Shown here: piece after piece, positions 9,254 through 19,880 of the stretch | Layout: every line of letters starts with the position of its first letter | How positions within the stretch are numbered: position 1 is the stretch's first letter | Source of the DNA: Desulfuromonas sp. | Lineage (GTDB): Bacteria; Desulfobacterota; Desulfuromonadia; Desulfuromonadales; Geopsychrobacteraceae | Assembly: GCA_002868865.1 (NCBI GenBank) | Contig: PKUC01000065.1 | Span: 1 to 55,552 of the forward strand | DNA length: 55,552 nucleotides | Direction of reading: 5' to 3' | Notes under the pieces: model-generated | Database searches by the model: none | What the model was told of the DNA's origin: nothing | Seen by the model: the letters and a program-made list of their open reading frames with translations, nothing else | Program-made: the position numbers and the translations under genes

Positions 9254-11083
9254 ATGTGCGGCATTGTAGGGTATATCGGTCAGCAGCAGGCTTCGCCGAT
9301 CATTATTGAGGGCTTAAAACGTCTTGAATACCGGGGGTATGATTCCGCAGGGATTGCCACTCTGAATGGTGGTGCCCCGCAGTTGAGACGTGCCGAGGGC
9401 AAGTTGATCAATCTTGAAAATATCCTTCGTGACCAGCCGGCTGTTGGCACTCGCGGGATTGGCCATACCCGCTGGGCAACACATGGACGGCCGTCCGAGA
9501 CCAATGCCCACCCGCACAGCGCCGGCGGGATCGTGGTGGTTCATAACGGCATCATCGAGAACTATCTGGCTCTTAAAGAGAGATTGATTGCGCAGGGGCA
9601 TACCTTTTTATCGGAGACCGATACGGAGATCGTCGCCCACCTGGTGGAACAGCACTACAGGGAATGCGACGAGTTTGAGACGGCAGTACGCCGTGCGTTG
9701 TCGGAGGTCGAGGGCGCCTACGCGGTGGCCATCCTCTGCGATCAGGAGCCGGATACCTTGATTGCCGCCAAGGAGGGTTCTCCACTGGTGGTGGGCTGCG
9801 GTGACGGTGAGTTCTTTGTTGCCTCCGATATTCCGGCGATGCTCTCCCATACCCGTGAGATGGTCTTCCTCGAAGACGGCGACCTGATCGTCTTTACTCC
9901 CGAGCAGATGCGGATTACCGATATCGCCGGTGCTCCTCTGGAGCGGCAGACGAAAACCATCACCTGGAGTCCGCTGATGGCGGAAAAGGGTGGCTACAAG
10001 CATTTCATGCTCAAGGAGATTTACGAGCAGCCCCGCGCCCTGACCGACACCATCGCCGGTCGGCTGCGGATTACCGAAGGGGATATCTGCCTCGATGAGC
10101 TGAAGCTTGATGGCCAACAGCTCAGCAGCTTCGAGCGGATCTACATCATCGCCTGCGGGACTTCCTGGCATGCGGCTCTGGTGGGTAAATTTTATCTGGA
10201 AAAGTACTGCCGAGTGCCGGTGGAGGTCGATATCGCCAGTGAGTTCCGCTATCGTGATCCGATTGTGACCGACAAGACCCTGACGGTCCTGATCAGTCAG
10301 AGCGGTGAGACCGCTGATACCCTGGCAGCGCTGCGCGAAGCACGACACAAAGGGGGGCGAGCGGTCTGCATCTGCAATGTCGTCGACTCCTCGATCGCCC
10401 GTGAGAGCGACGGGGTCATCTATACCCACGCCGGACCGGAGATCGGTGTCGCCTCGACCAAGGCGTTTACGACGCAACTGGTGGCTCTCTATCTGCTGGC
10501 GCTGCGGACCGCGCGGGCGCGTGGTACGCTGTCCGCCGACGCCTGTCGCGAGCTGTGCGAAGCGCTGGTGACCCTGCCCCGCAAGCTGGAGGATCTGCTC
10601 GAAATCGATCCGTTGACCGAAAAGATCGCCCGGCAATTTGTTAACGCCCGTGACTTCCTCTATCTCGGCCGCGGCAACCAGTACCCGATCGCCCTCGAAG
10701 GGGCGCTCAAGCTAAAGGAGATTTCCTACATCCACGCCGAAGGTTATCCGGCCGGTGAAATGAAGCACGGTCCGATCGCCCTCATCGATGAAGACCTGCC
10801 GGTGGTGGTGCTGATGCCACGCAACGCGACCTACGAAAAGGTCGTCTCCAACATGGAAGAGGTCCGCGCCCGTGGCGGCCGCGTTATTGCTGTGATGTCT
10901 GCGGCTGACCCCGGTCTGGCCGCGCAGTGCGATGCGGTGATCGAACTGCCGCAGGTCAATGACGACCTGATGCCGATCTTGACCTCGGTCCCCATGCAGC
11001 TGCTGGCCTATCACGTCGCCGTTCACAAGGGCACCGACGTCGACCAGCCGCGCAATCTGGCCAAAAGCGTTACGGTGGAGTAG
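9254..11083 (+). CDS. glmS: Glutamine-fructose-6-phosphate aminotransferase (isomerizing)
   Basis: A 609-residue GlmS making glucosamine-6-phosphate from fructose-6-phosphate and glutamine. It starts MCGIVGYIG, so Met removal exposes the N-terminal nucleophile Cys1 of the class II glutaminase domain (about 1-235, with [12 protein letters not shown] and HTRWATHG). Two SIS sugar-isomerase domains follow, with [23 protein letters not shown] and, near the end, [12 protein letters not shown]. The ending AKSVTVE is the family C-terminus needed for sugar binding. The start is 5 nt after the glmU stop. I see no glmS ribozyme in that gap, so feedback control must act elsewhere. Confidence 0.97.
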   Translation: MCGIVGYIGQQQASPIIIEGLKRLEYRGYDSAGIATLNGGAPQLRRAEGKLINLENILRDQPAVGTRGIGHTRWATHGRPSETNAHPHSAGGIVVVHNGIIENYLALKERLIAQGHTFLSETDTEIVAHLVEQHYRECDEFETAVRRALSEVEGAYAVAILCDQEPDTLIAAKEGSPLVVGCGDGEFFVASDIPAMLSHTREMVFLEDGDLIVFTPEQMRITDIAGAPLERQTKTITWSPLMAEKGGYKHFMLKEIYEQPRALTDTIAGRLRITEGDICLDELKLDGQQLSSFERIYIIACGTSWHAALVGKFYLEKYCRVPVEVDIASEFRYRDPIVTDKTLTVLISQSGETADTLAALREARHKGGRAVCICNVVDSSIARESDGVIYTHAGPEIGVASTKAFTTQLVALYLLALRTARARGTLSADACRELCEALVTLPRKLEDLLEIDPLTEKIARQFVNARDFLYLGRGNQYPIALEGALKLKEISYIHAEGYPAGEMKHGPIALIDEDLPVVVLMPRNATYEKVVSNMEEVRARGGRVIAVMSAADPGLAAQCDAVIELPQVNDDLMPILTSVPMQLLAYHVAVHKGTDVDQPRNLAKSVTVE

Positions 11084-11086
11084 CTG

Positions 11087-12862
11087 TTGAGTTCCCGCCT
11101 GTCGGATAACATATCCCCAGTTTTGGGCCGCGTTAAGATCAGCGAGAACACCTTTCTGATCGTTCTGGCGGTGCTGATCGGCCTGCTCGGCGGTTTGGGA
11201 AACTACCTGTTTCGACAAACCATCGAGTTGATCCATTGGCTGGTTGTTGAGCAAAGCCTTGAACTGTTCCATATCTCGATGGAGCACTGGTCGCTGCAGC
11301 GTGTGCTGGTGATGTTCCTGCCCGCGATCGGCGGGATTCTGGTGTTGCCGCTGTGGATCTTTTTCACCAAAGACCTCAAGGGAGGCTTTGCCGGTTTTCT
11401 GGTGCGCGTCAATCTGAAAGGGGCCAAACTGCCGCTACGACCGGTCTTTACTCGTGGCTTGGGGGCGGCGATCACGTTGGGAACCGGTGGCAGTGCCGGG
11501 CAGGAAGGCCCCATCGCCATCATTGGTGGCACCATCGGCAGCCAGTTCGGTAAAAAGTTCAAAATGAGCGGGGATCGTCTCAAGGTGTTGGTGGCCTGCG
11601 GAGCGGCGGCGGGGGTGGCGGCGACCTTTAACGCCCCCATTGCCGGGGTCTTTTTTGCCACCGAGATCGTTCTGCTGTCGTCTTTCGAGCTGGCCAGCTT
11701 TACCTCGATTGTCATCTCCAGTGCGATGGCCACCGTCGTTTCCCGTGCCCTGCTTGGCGATACCTCGGAGCTGGTCGCCCCCCCCTACTTTGTCGGCAGT
11801 CTGTGGGAGCTTGGGCTGTATCTGCTGCTCGGCCTGATTATTGGAGGATTGGCGGCCGGATTCATCGATCTGCATTTCCGTATCAAGGACCGTATCGATG
11901 CGATTCAGGTGCCGAAGCTGGCCAAACCGGTGCTCGGCGGTCTGGCCGTCGGGGTGATCGGTATCGGCTTGCCACAGGTGTTCGGCAACGGTTACGAGTT
12001 CATGAACAGCGTGCTGCTCGGCGGGCATTCCTGGTATCTGCTGGCGGCACTGGTGCTGGCCAAGATGATCGCTACCTCGATTACCCTCGGTTCGGGACTG
12101 CCGGGCGGTCTGTTTGCCCCCTGTCTGTTCCTCGGTGCAGTGGCGGGTGGTGCGTTCGGCCATTTGCTGGAAATTATGCTGCCCGGCAGCGGCCTGTCTG
12201 CGGGCGCTTATGCGCTGGTGGGGATGGGGGCATTCCTCGCCGCAGCGACTCACTCGCCGATGACGGCGATTTTCCTGCTGTTTGAAATCACCGACAGCTA
12301 TCAGGTTATCGTACCGATCATGGTGACCTGCGTTATCGGCACCGCGATTGCGCGTCATCTGAAGACGGAGAGCCTCGAAACGATGGAGCTCAGCCGTGCG
12401 GGCATCGATCTTGAGGCGGGTAAGGAGCGCAATATTATGAAGGCGCTGTCGGTGGGTGAGGTGATGGCGCGGCGGGTGGAAACGATCCCCGAAAATATGA
12501 CGCTGGGGAATTTTGCCAAGTTTATCGAGCAGACCCATCATACTAATTTTCCGTTGGTGAACGAAGCCGGTGAGCTGACCGGCATCATCTCGGTGCAGGA
12601 TTTTATGGGGGTGGTGTTTGAGAAGGATCTGATGGATCTGGTTGTGGTCAAGGAGCTAGCGACTACCGAGGTGGTTTCGGTTCATGCCGAGGAAGATCTG
12701 GATACCGCCATGCGCCGGATCGGATATCGCAATATCGAGCAGTTGCCGGTGGTTGATCGCGAGACGCATCGCATAATTCACGGCATCATTTCCCGCCGTG
12801 ACATGGTCTCTGCCTATAATCGCGCACTGATGAGCAAGACGTTGGAGGATGTCGATGTCTGA
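11087..12862 (+). CDS. ClC-family chloride channel/transporter with C-terminal CBS pair
   Basis: A 591-residue inner membrane protein. Residues about 20-440 hold the multi-helix ClC core. The selectivity motifs are present: GTGGSAGQEGP, which carries the gating glutamate in the GxEGP motif, and GLPGGLFAPCLFLG for the GxFxP motif. Residues about 455-585 are two CBS domains (VGEVMARRVETIPENMTLGNFAKFI and VVKELATTEVVSVHAEEDL), which usually bind adenine nucleotides and gate transport. The gating glutamate fits either a Cl-/H+ antiporter or a channel. The start is a TTG at 11087, preceded by GGTGGAG at 11074-11080 that overlaps the glmS stop. It overlaps the helicase gene by 8 nt. Confidence 0.9.
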   Translation: MSSRLSDNISPVLGRVKISENTFLIVLAVLIGLLGGLGNYLFRQTIELIHWLVVEQSLELFHISMEHWSLQRVLVMFLPAIGGILVLPLWIFFTKDLKGGFAGFLVRVNLKGAKLPLRPVFTRGLGAAITLGTGGSAGQEGPIAIIGGTIGSQFGKKFKMSGDRLKVLVACGAAAGVAATFNAPIAGVFFATEIVLLSSFELASFTSIVISSAMATVVSRALLGDTSELVAPPYFVGSLWELGLYLLLGLIIGGLAAGFIDLHFRIKDRIDAIQVPKLAKPVLGGLAVGVIGIGLPQVFGNGYEFMNSVLLGGHSWYLLAALVLAKMIATSITLGSGLPGGLFAPCLFLGAVAGGAFGHLLEIMLPGSGLSAGAYALVGMGAFLAAATHSPMTAIFLLFEITDSYQVIVPIMVTCVIGTAIARHLKTESLETMELSRAGIDLEAGKERNIMKALSVGEVMARRVETIPENMTLGNFAKFIEQTHHTNFPLVNEAGELTGIISVQDFMGVVFEKDLMDLVVVKELATTEVVSVHAEEDLDTAMRRIGYRNIEQLPVVDRETHRIIHGIISRRDMVSAYNRALMSKTLEDVDV

Positions 12863-15059
12863 TCTGCTCGCAGGGCTCAACGAGCCTCAGCGCCAGGCGG
12901 TACTGCACGCTGACGGGCCGCTGTTGATGCTGGCTGGAGCCGGATCGGGCAAAACCAGAGCACTGACCCACCGCATCGCCTACCTGATCCGCGAAGGGGG
13001 TGTCCCGCCGTGGCGTATTCTGGCGGTAACCTTTACCAACAAGGCTGCGGCGGAGATGCGCGAGCGGGTCGCCCAACTGTTGGGGGACGGCGACGCGCCC
13101 TGGGTGGCGACCTTTCATGCCAGCTGTGTGCGGATCCTGCGGCAGGAGGCTGAGCGGCTCGGCTTTACGCGGGCGTTCACCATCTACGACGACAGCGATC
13201 AGCTGCGGTTGTTGAAAGACGTCCTCAAGGAGCTGGGGATCAGTGAAAAGAGTCTCAAGCCCAGGGCCGCTGCGGTTTATATCGATCAGGCCAAAAACCG
13301 CGGGCAATTCCCGGAGCAGTTGGCGGATGACGATCAGCGGGATGATGTCGCGCTGCGCGTCTACGCCCAGTATCAGCAGCGCCTCAAGCAGGCCAACGCC
13401 CTCGATTTCGGGGATCTGCTGTTGTACGCCGTCCACCTGTTCGAGCAGCATCAGGACGTTCTGGAGGCCTACCGGCAGCGGTTTGCCCATATCCTCATCG
13501 ACGAGTTTCAGGATACCAACCAGATTCAGTACCGGCTGATTCAGTTGCTGGCCGGGTCGGGACAGACCCTGTGTGTTGTCGGTGACGATGACCAGTCGAT
13601 CTACGCCTGGCGGGGCGCAGAAATTGGTAACATTCTCGGCTTCGAAGCCGATTTCCCTGGTGCAAAGGTCATCCGTCTGGAGCAGAACTACCGCTCCACA
13701 GAGACGATCCTGGCCGCCGCAGGCGAGGTGGTCGCGAAAAACCGTGGCCGCAAAGGCAAGACCCTCTGGACCGATAACCCGGCGGGTGAGCCGGTGACCC
13801 TCGAAGTGCTCGGTGATGACCTGGAGGAGGCCCGTTTTGTCGTCGGTGAGATCGCGCGGCTGCAGCACGGCGGAGCCCGTCTGAGGGATGTGGCGATTTT
13901 TTATCGCACCAACGCGCAGTCGCGCTCCTTTGAAGAGGCGCTGGTACGCGAACGATTACCTTATGTGATGGTCGGTGGTCTGAAGTTCTTTGCCCGCATG
14001 GAGGTCAAGGACATCCTCGCCTATCTGCGGACCTTGGCCAACCCGGCCGACAGCCTCTCGGCGCGGCGGATTATCAACGTGCCAGCGCGCGGTATCGGTG
14101 CGGTGACGGTGGGTAAAATCGCGGCGTTTGAAACTGAAGCGGGCGGTTTTTATCCCGCCTGCGAACGCGCCCTGGAACGAGGCGCTCTGCGGGGCATGGC
14201 GGCGAAGAAGGTGTCGGGATTCGTGACCCTGATGAAATCCTTCGAGGCGTTGATGGCGCGCTTGCCCTATCCGCAGCTGACGGCAGAGATCATCGAGAAA
14301 ACCGGGTACGCCGCCGGTTTGCGGACAGAGGACACCAACGAGGCGCAGGACAGGCTGCAGAACCTCGAAGAACTCCTCAAGGGGATGGAGGAGCACCGCA
14401 GCGAAGAAGCAACCCTGCAGGATTACCTTGAGCAGATCGCTCTGGTGACCGATCTCGATGCCTACGACAGCTCGGAGGACCGGGTCACCCTGATGACCCT
14501 TCATGCTGCCAAAGGGCTTGAGTTCCCGGTCGTTTTTATGGCCGGGATGGAAGAAGGCCTGTTTCCCCACTCCCGAAGTCAGGGAGACGACGCCGCGCTG
14601 GAAGAAGAGCGCCGGCTCTGTTATGTCGGCATGACCCGGGCGATGGATAAGCTCTACCTGACCAGGGCGCGGCGGCGCAGGGTGTATGGCACCTATCAAT
14701 TCAATCCGCAGAGCCGGTTTCTGGGGGAGATTCCGGCTCATCTGCTCGGTGAGGACGAGGTCGTCGTGGTTGAAGAGCAAAAATCCCATAATTTGGCCGG
14801 TCTTTTTGCCGGGACAGAGCCACAGGTCGATGATGACCATGAAACCGTTGCGGCAGCACCCGACTACGACGACGTGGAGATCGTGCCCGACGCCACCGAA
14901 GGGATTCAGCTGGGGATGCAGGTGCGACACGTCAAGTTCGGGGTCGGTAAGGTCTGCCGTCTCGAAGGGCGGGGCGACAGTCAGAAGGTGACGATTTACT
15001 TCAGCCGATTCGGATCGAAGAAACTGCTGCTGAAGTTTGCCGGACTGGAACCGGCCTAG
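12855..15059 (+). CDS. PcrA/UvrD-type 3'-5' DNA helicase
   Basis: A 734-residue superfamily 1A helicase. The motifs are in order: GAGSGKT (I), VTFTNKAAAEMRERV (Ia), ILIDEFQDTN (II), GDDDQSIYAWRGA (III), RLEQNYRS (IV), VTLMTLHAAKGLEFPVVF (V) and EERRLCYVGMTRA (VI). A flexible linker then leads to a C-terminal Tudor-like module (GMQVRHVKFGVGKVCRLEG), as in PcrA/UvrD proteins that bind RNA polymerase. Roles: nucleotide excision and mismatch repair, replication-fork clearing. Of two in-frame ATGs, 12855 lies 7 nt after the TTGGAGG region and is preferred over 12849. The gene overlaps the end of the ClC gene by 8 nt, so translation may be coupled. Confidence 0.93.
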   Translation: MSDLLAGLNEPQRQAVLHADGPLLMLAGAGSGKTRALTHRIAYLIREGGVPPWRILAVTFTNKAAAEMRERVAQLLGDGDAPWVATFHASCVRILRQEAERLGFTRAFTIYDDSDQLRLLKDVLKELGISEKSLKPRAAAVYIDQAKNRGQFPEQLADDDQRDDVALRVYAQYQQRLKQANALDFGDLLLYAVHLFEQHQDVLEAYRQRFAHILIDEFQDTNQIQYRLIQLLAGSGQTLCVVGDDDQSIYAWRGAEIGNILGFEADFPGAKVIRLEQNYRSTETILAAAGEVVAKNRGRKGKTLWTDNPAGEPVTLEVLGDDLEEARFVVGEIARLQHGGARLRDVAIFYRTNAQSRSFEEALVRERLPYVMVGGLKFFARMEVKDILAYLRTLANPADSLSARRIINVPARGIGAVTVGKIAAFETEAGGFYPACERALERGALRGMAAKKVSGFVTLMKSFEALMARLPYPQLTAEIIEKTGYAAGLRTEDTNEAQDRLQNLEELLKGMEEHRSEEATLQDYLEQIALVTDLDAYDSSEDRVTLMTLHAAKGLEFPVVFMAGMEEGLFPHSRSQGDDAALEEERRLCYVGMTRAMDKLYLTRARRRRVYGTYQFNPQSRFLGEIPAHLLGEDEVVVVEEQKSHNLAGLFAGTEPQVDDDHETVAAAPDYDDVEIVPDATEGIQLGMQVRHVKFGVGKVCRLEGRGDSQKVTIYFSRFGSKKLLLKFAGLEPA

Positions 15060-15078
15060 ACTCGACAACAGGGGATCG

Positions 15079-18072
15079 ATGAGCGACCGCGCTGAACAGT
15101 TCAAACTGCTGGTGGTTGATGACAATGCAACCAACCTGTCGCTGATGGCACAGATCATCGAGATGGATCTGCCCGAAGTTCGGGTGTATCCGGTACACAG
15201 CGCCGCCGAAGCGTTAACTCTGATGGCGACAGTGGACATCGACGGTGCCTTCGTCGATGTGCAGATGCCCGAGGTGGACGGACTGGAACTCTGTCGTCGG
15301 ATGCGCGCAGATCAACGCTCCCGACAGATTCTCGTGGTGCTGATGACCGCCCACATCGCCACCGCCGAGTTGCGTGCTCAGGGTCTGGAGGCCGGGGCCT
15401 ACGATTTTATCTCGCAGCCGATCAGCAACCTTGAGATGCTGGCGCGCATCAAGGTCATGCTGCGACTGCGCAGGCAGGAAAAAGAGCTGGCGGTGGAAAA
15501 CCGTGAGCTGCACCAGCAGGTCGAGGAGAAGGCATCGATGCTGCGCTGGTTGCAGGGTTTGATGTTGGCCAGCGGCGATGAGGCTATGCTGTCGAGGGAC
15601 GCGATGCCGAGCGCCGTAACGCAAGGGGCGGTTTCGCAGGGAATCGAACTGTTTGCAGAGATGCCCCAGGAGTGGGGCCGCACACTGCTGAAATTAGCGC
15701 TGCTGGAAGAGATCCCTCCGCCCCTGGCGGAGCGGTTGAGCGAGATTGCCGATATCAGAGAGGCGCTCTCCTATCTGTGGCGCCACAATTTTTTTGCCGA
15801 CCAGACCGCGGATGGCTGCTACCGTTTCGAGGACAAGCTGCATCAGCGCCTGCGGGCCGGGGCCGAAGAGTCCCTGACAGTCGCCGAGCGTGACACAGTG
15901 ACTCTGATGGCTGTTGACTGGTACCGGGACCGTGGACAGATGACGGTTGCCCTGGGGTATCTGTTGCGAGCGCAGCTTTACCCGAAGGCCGAGCTGTTTC
16001 TCAGTCAGCAGGGGGTGGCCCTGACCTTCGGGCGCGACGCGCAGGCGGTTGCCGAGATGTTGAGCCGGGTTCCCGAAGAGGTGTTGCTGAAGCGGAGCTG
16101 GTTGGCGCTTTTTTCCGGGATGTGTCGCGACTTTTCCCAGTCCGAGAAGACCCTTGAATGGCTCGAGTTGTCACGGGTGCGGTTTGCGTCCGACGGGGAC
16201 GAACTGGGCGAGCTCATGACGCTGATTCCGCTGGTGCTCCATTGTCTGCTGGTCGACGGACGCTATGCGCTGGTGGCGCCCCTGGTGCCCCGCTTGAAAG
16301 AGCTGCTCGAAAAGCTGCACGATGATCTCGACACCATTACGGTGGCGCGTGGCTATGAAGCATTGGCGTTGAGTGGGATTTACGGGGGCGAGCCGCACGA
16401 ACAGAGTGAACATCGGGTGCGGGTCGGTCTCGAACTCGCTCTGAACACAGAATCGGCCGAGATTCAGGCCGAGCTCCGACTGGTGCGGGCGTATTTGGCA
16501 CTGTTGCGCGGTCGTTTTGAGCGGGTGTCTGCCGACCTGGAAGCCTGCCTGCGGCTGACCAAGGGGATGACGCCGTCACCGCATCACCGTGCTTTCCAGC
16601 AGATCCTGCATTGTCAGCTGCTGTTTTATTCCGGTGATTTCGACAATTGTCACTGGCAGGCTGAATTCCTCGATCAGAGATTCACCAGCGAGGACCTGCG
16701 CCAGACACCGCTGGGAGGACTCCTGTCGCAGTGCCAGATCGGTTGCTTTCTCGCCGGTGGAGAGCGGCGCGCGGCGCAGGACCTGCTCAGCCTTCGTCTC
16801 GGCGAGGCCCCGGCCGTCGTCAATCCGCATCTGCGCAGCCTGTTGCTGCACTATCAGGCGCTGCTGCACGACAGCGACGGCCGTGAGATGCTGCAAGAAG
16901 CCGTAACCCTGCGAGCTTTGGCCGGAGGGGCGCCGTTTATGATCAACAGCTGTACCGTTGCGGCGGTGTTCCATCTGGAGAGCGAAGACTACCGGCAGGC
17001 CGAAGCTTTGCTGGATGAAGCGCTACGGCTGTCGATGGCGCAGGATGAACGGTTGAGCCGCGGTGGGATCTATGCCCGGCGCGCCGAGCTGTTTCTGAAA
17101 CGGGACCGACAGGCCGAAGCTGTGAACTCACTCCGGTTGTTGCTGGAACTGCTGGAGCGCAAGCGGCTGGATACGTTTTTTCTATTGACCCCCGAGCTGT
17201 TACGCATTCTTCTGCCTCTGGCGATGCGCCATAGCCTGCTGCCGGCGGTTGTCGGTCGTCTGGCAAACCGGCATCTACAGGCCGATATTCTCGCAGACGG
17301 CACCCTTCAGCCGGTTCTGCAGATTAAAACCCTCGGCAGTGCCGAGATCTATTTGGGGGAGGAGCTGCTGTTTGAATGCAGCGAACTCAGCAGTATTGCC
17401 CGCCAGCTCATAGCGATTCTGATCACCGCACCGCGGCATCAGATCGGAATCGAATTTCTGCTGGCCCAGCTTTGGCCGGACAGCGCACCGGACAAAGCAC
17501 GAGCGAATCTGGACGGGCACCTTTCGCGACTGCGCAAGCAACTGGACGCGGCGCTGGGCGAGTTTAAGAGCCGTGACTATCTGGTGATGGAAAAAGGGAT
17601 TCTGAGTTTGCAGCACACCCGTGTCGATTCTCAGCTGTTCACCTCCTTGGTGCGGGAGGGGCAGAAACAGATCCGCCGTCAAAACCTCTGGCAGGCGGGG
17701 CTGGCATTTCGGACCGCGCAGCGTCTATGGGGCGGCGTGTTTCTGCCCGGACAGGACCTGCTCGATGAGGCCATCTATATGCGGCAGAATTTGACGGAAC
17801 TGCGGCTGGAGATGATCGAGTGCTGGAGTCGGATGTTGATGGAGGATGATCCCGCCGATGAATTGGGTGCCCTGCTGCGTGATGGACAGCATCTCGATCC
17901 GACCCGGGAGACCTTGATTCAGAAATATTATCAGTACGCCCTCGGCAAGGAGGATCCCCACTTGCCGCGACGGGTGTTGAACGAGTACCGTCAGGCGCTG
18001 TTGGACGAAGATTATGGTGACGCAGAAGCCGACGAGTTTATCCGTATGTTGGAAGCTGAACATGCCAAATAG
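15079..18072 (+). CDS. Giant receiver - MalT-like helical - SARP (wHTH + BTAD) transcription regulator
   Basis: A 997-residue protein. Residues 1-130 are a receiver domain (LLVVDDNATN, phosphoacceptor Asp60 in AFVDVQMPEVDG). After a short coiled coil, residues about 190-730 are helical with TPR-like repeats and resemble the winged-helix and TPR section of MalT/LuxR-LAL regulators (LLKLALLEEIPPPLAERL, LSYLWRHNFFADQ, FSGMCRDFSQSEKTLEWL). I found no NTPase P-loop. Residues about 745-835 are a winged helix (LKTLGS-type start, LLAQLWPD, ANLDGHLSRLRKQL), followed by a BTAD-like helical domain to about 990. This resembles SARP activators but with a phosphorylatable receiver added. AGGGG lies just before ATG 15079. 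No cognate kinase or target is visible. Confidence 0.8.
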   Translation: MSDRAEQFKLLVVDDNATNLSLMAQIIEMDLPEVRVYPVHSAAEALTLMATVDIDGAFVDVQMPEVDGLELCRRMRADQRSRQILVVLMTAHIATAELRAQGLEAGAYDFISQPISNLEMLARIKVMLRLRRQEKELAVENRELHQQVEEKASMLRWLQGLMLASGDEAMLSRDAMPSAVTQGAVSQGIELFAEMPQEWGRTLLKLALLEEIPPPLAERLSEIADIREALSYLWRHNFFADQTADGCYRFEDKLHQRLRAGAEESLTVAERDTVTLMAVDWYRDRGQMTVALGYLLRAQLYPKAELFLSQQGVALTFGRDAQAVAEMLSRVPEEVLLKRSWLALFSGMCRDFSQSEKTLEWLELSRVRFASDGDELGELMTLIPLVLHCLLVDGRYALVAPLVPRLKELLEKLHDDLDTITVARGYEALALSGIYGGEPHEQSEHRVRVGLELALNTESAEIQAELRLVRAYLALLRGRFERVSADLEACLRLTKGMTPSPHHRAFQQILHCQLLFYSGDFDNCHWQAEFLDQRFTSEDLRQTPLGGLLSQCQIGCFLAGGERRAAQDLLSLRLGEAPAVVNPHLRSLLLHYQALLHDSDGREMLQEAVTLRALAGGAPFMINSCTVAAVFHLESEDYRQAEALLDEALRLSMAQDERLSRGGIYARRAELFLKRDRQAEAVNSLRLLLELLERKRLDTFFLLTPELLRILLPLAMRHSLLPAVVGRLANRHLQADILADGTLQPVLQIKTLGSAEIYLGEELLFECSELSSIARQLIAILITAPRHQIGIEFLLAQLWPDSAPDKARANLDGHLSRLRKQLDAALGEFKSRDYLVMEKGILSLQHTRVDSQLFTSLVREGQKQIRRQNLWQAGLAFRTAQRLWGGVFLPGQDLLDEAIYMRQNLTELRLEMIECWSRMLMEDDPADELGALLRDGQHLDPTRETLIQKYYQYALGKEDPHLPRRVLNEYRQALLDEDYGDAEADEFIRMLEAEHAK

Positions 18073-18093
18073 GACAGAGGTGAAGGAGTTGTT

Positions 18094-18381
18094 ATGAAGA
18101 TGACACGACAGGAAGTCGAGCACGTGGCCCGTCTGGCCCGTCTGGCTTTGTCGGAGGACGAAGTGGAGAGAATGACGGGACAGCTCGATGCGGTCCTCGG
18201 CTATGTGGAGAAACTCAACGAACTCGACACCGAAGGAATTGTGCCGACGGCGCACGCGGTGCCGATGGAGAATGCCTTCCGTGCCGATGAAAGCAGAGCA
18301 TCGCGGGGTGTGGTCTGGGCGCTGCAGAATGCCCCGGAAGCGACCGACGAATGTTTTAAAGTCCCGAAAGTTATCGAATAG
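18094..18381 (+). CDS. gatC: Asp-tRNA(Asn)/Glu-tRNA(Gln) amidotransferase subunit C
   Basis: A 95-residue GatC, the small belt-like subunit that wraps around GatA and GatB. The N-terminus has VEHVARLARLALSEDEVERM, the family signature, then LDAVLGYVEKLNELDTEGIVPTAHAVP and the C-terminal FRADE segment. It is the first of gatCAB, with a 21-nt gap after the SARP-type regulator and GAAGGAG upstream of its ATG. The complex amidates misacylated Glu-tRNA(Gln) or Asp-tRNA(Asn), implying that the host lacks GlnRS or AsnRS. Confidence 0.95.
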   Translation: MKMTRQEVEHVARLARLALSEDEVERMTGQLDAVLGYVEKLNELDTEGIVPTAHAVPMENAFRADESRASRGVVWALQNAPEATDECFKVPKVIE

Positions 18382-18396
18382 CCGCGGAGTTATTAT

Positions 18397-19863
18397 ATGC
18401 AACTGACCGACCAGACCATCCATCAACTGCATCAGCGCCTGTCCAGCGGAGAGATCAGCTCCGTTGCATTGACCGAGGCGTATCTGCAGCGGATTGAACA
18501 GACCGACCCGGAGGTGAACGCTTATATCACCATCTGTCGTGACGCAGCGCTGGCCGATGCCGCTGCGGCCGACAAAAGGATTGCGGCAGGGGACATCGAC
18601 CTGCTGACCGGTATCCCTCTGGCCCTTAAGGATATTTTCAACAGCGAGGGATTACGGACCACCTGCGGGTCGAAAATCCTCGACAATTTTGTTTCGCCCT
18701 ACGATGCCACCACGGTCGCGCGCCTTAAGGCGCGCGGTGCGGTGATTCTCGGCAAATTGAATATGGATGAGTTTGCCATGGGCAGCTCTAACGAGAACAG
18801 CGCTGCCGGCCCGGTGCGTAACCCCTGGGATGGCGAACGTGTGCCGGGGGGCTCCTCGGGAGGGAGCGCTGCCGCAGTGGCCGCACGACAGGCAGTGGCG
18901 ACGCTGGGGACCGATACCGGCGGCTCGATTCGTCAGCCGGCGGCGCATTGCGGCGTCGTTGGATTGAAACCGACCTACGGCCGCGTGTCCCGCTACGGAG
19001 TGATCGCCTACGCGTCCTCCCTTGATCAGGTCGGACCGCTGGCGCGTGACGTCGAAGATTGTGCCACCCTGCTGGGTGCGGTGGCTGGTTACGATCCTGC
19101 CGATTCGACCTCGGTCGACCGTCCGGTCCCCGATTATCTGGCGACCCTCAAAGACGGTGTCAACGGCAAGAGGATCGGCCTGCCCAGAGAATATTTCATC
19201 GACGGCCTCGATGCCGACGTCAAATGCGCAGTGGAACGGGCGATTGAAACCTATCGTACCCTCGGTGCAGAGATCGTTGATGTCAGCCTGCCGCACACCG
19301 ACTACGCGGTGGCCTGTTACTACCTGATCGCTACCGCTGAAGCTTCGAGCAACCTGGCCCGTTACGATGGGGTGCGTTTCGGAGTGCGCAGGGACGAGGG
19401 TGAGGGCTTAATCGGCATGTATCAGCAGACTCGCGCTGCCGGATTCGGTGAGGAGGTCAAGCGGCGCATCATGCTCGGGACTTATGCACTCTCCTCCGGT
19501 TACTACGATGCCTACTACCTCAAAGCGCAGAAGGTTCGCACCCTGATCCGCCAGGATTTTCTCGACGCGTTTGAAAACGTCGATCTGCTGCTGACCCCGG
19601 TCGCACCGACCCCGGCCTTTAAGATCGGTGAAAAGGTGGACGATCCGCTGCAGATGTATCTCTCCGATATCTTCACTATTCCGGTCAATCTGGCGGGAAC
19701 TTGCGGTCTCAGTCTGCCCTGTGGCCTCAGTGCCGACGGACTGCCGATCGGGCTGCAGCTGATCGGAAAACCGTTTGCCGAAGATGAACTTCTGCAGGCG
19801 GCCTGGGCTTTTGAGAATGCGACGGATTTCAGCCAGTTGCCTCAATTGGCGGCGGATCGATAG
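18397..19863 (+). CDS. gatA: Asp/Glu-tRNA amidotransferase subunit A (amidase)
   Basis: A 488-residue GatA, the amidase-signature subunit that releases ammonia from glutamine for GatB. The catalytic triad is visible: Lys78 in LALKDIFN, cis-Ser153 in [14 protein letters not shown] and nucleophile Ser177 in [13 protein letters not shown]. The length is normal for the family. The start at 18397 has GGAG about 8 nt upstream and lies 15 nt after gatC. The order gatC-gatA-gatB is the common bacterial one and implies a single transcript. Confidence 0.97.
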   Translation: MQLTDQTIHQLHQRLSSGEISSVALTEAYLQRIEQTDPEVNAYITICRDAALADAAAADKRIAAGDIDLLTGIPLALKDIFNSEGLRTTCGSKILDNFVSPYDATTVARLKARGAVILGKLNMDEFAMGSSNENSAAGPVRNPWDGERVPGGSSGGSAAAVAARQAVATLGTDTGGSIRQPAAHCGVVGLKPTYGRVSRYGVIAYASSLDQVGPLARDVEDCATLLGAVAGYDPADSTSVDRPVPDYLATLKDGVNGKRIGLPREYFIDGLDADVKCAVERAIETYRTLGAEIVDVSLPHTDYAVACYYLIATAEASSNLARYDGVRFGVRRDEGEGLIGMYQQTRAAGFGEEVKRRIMLGTYALSSGYYDAYYLKAQKVRTLIRQDFLDAFENVDLLLTPVAPTPAFKIGEKVDDPLQMYLSDIFTIPVNLAGTCGLSLPCGLSADGLPIGLQLIGKPFAEDELLQAAWAFENATDFSQLPQLAADR

Positions 19864-19880
19864 AGTGGGAGTGAACTGAT

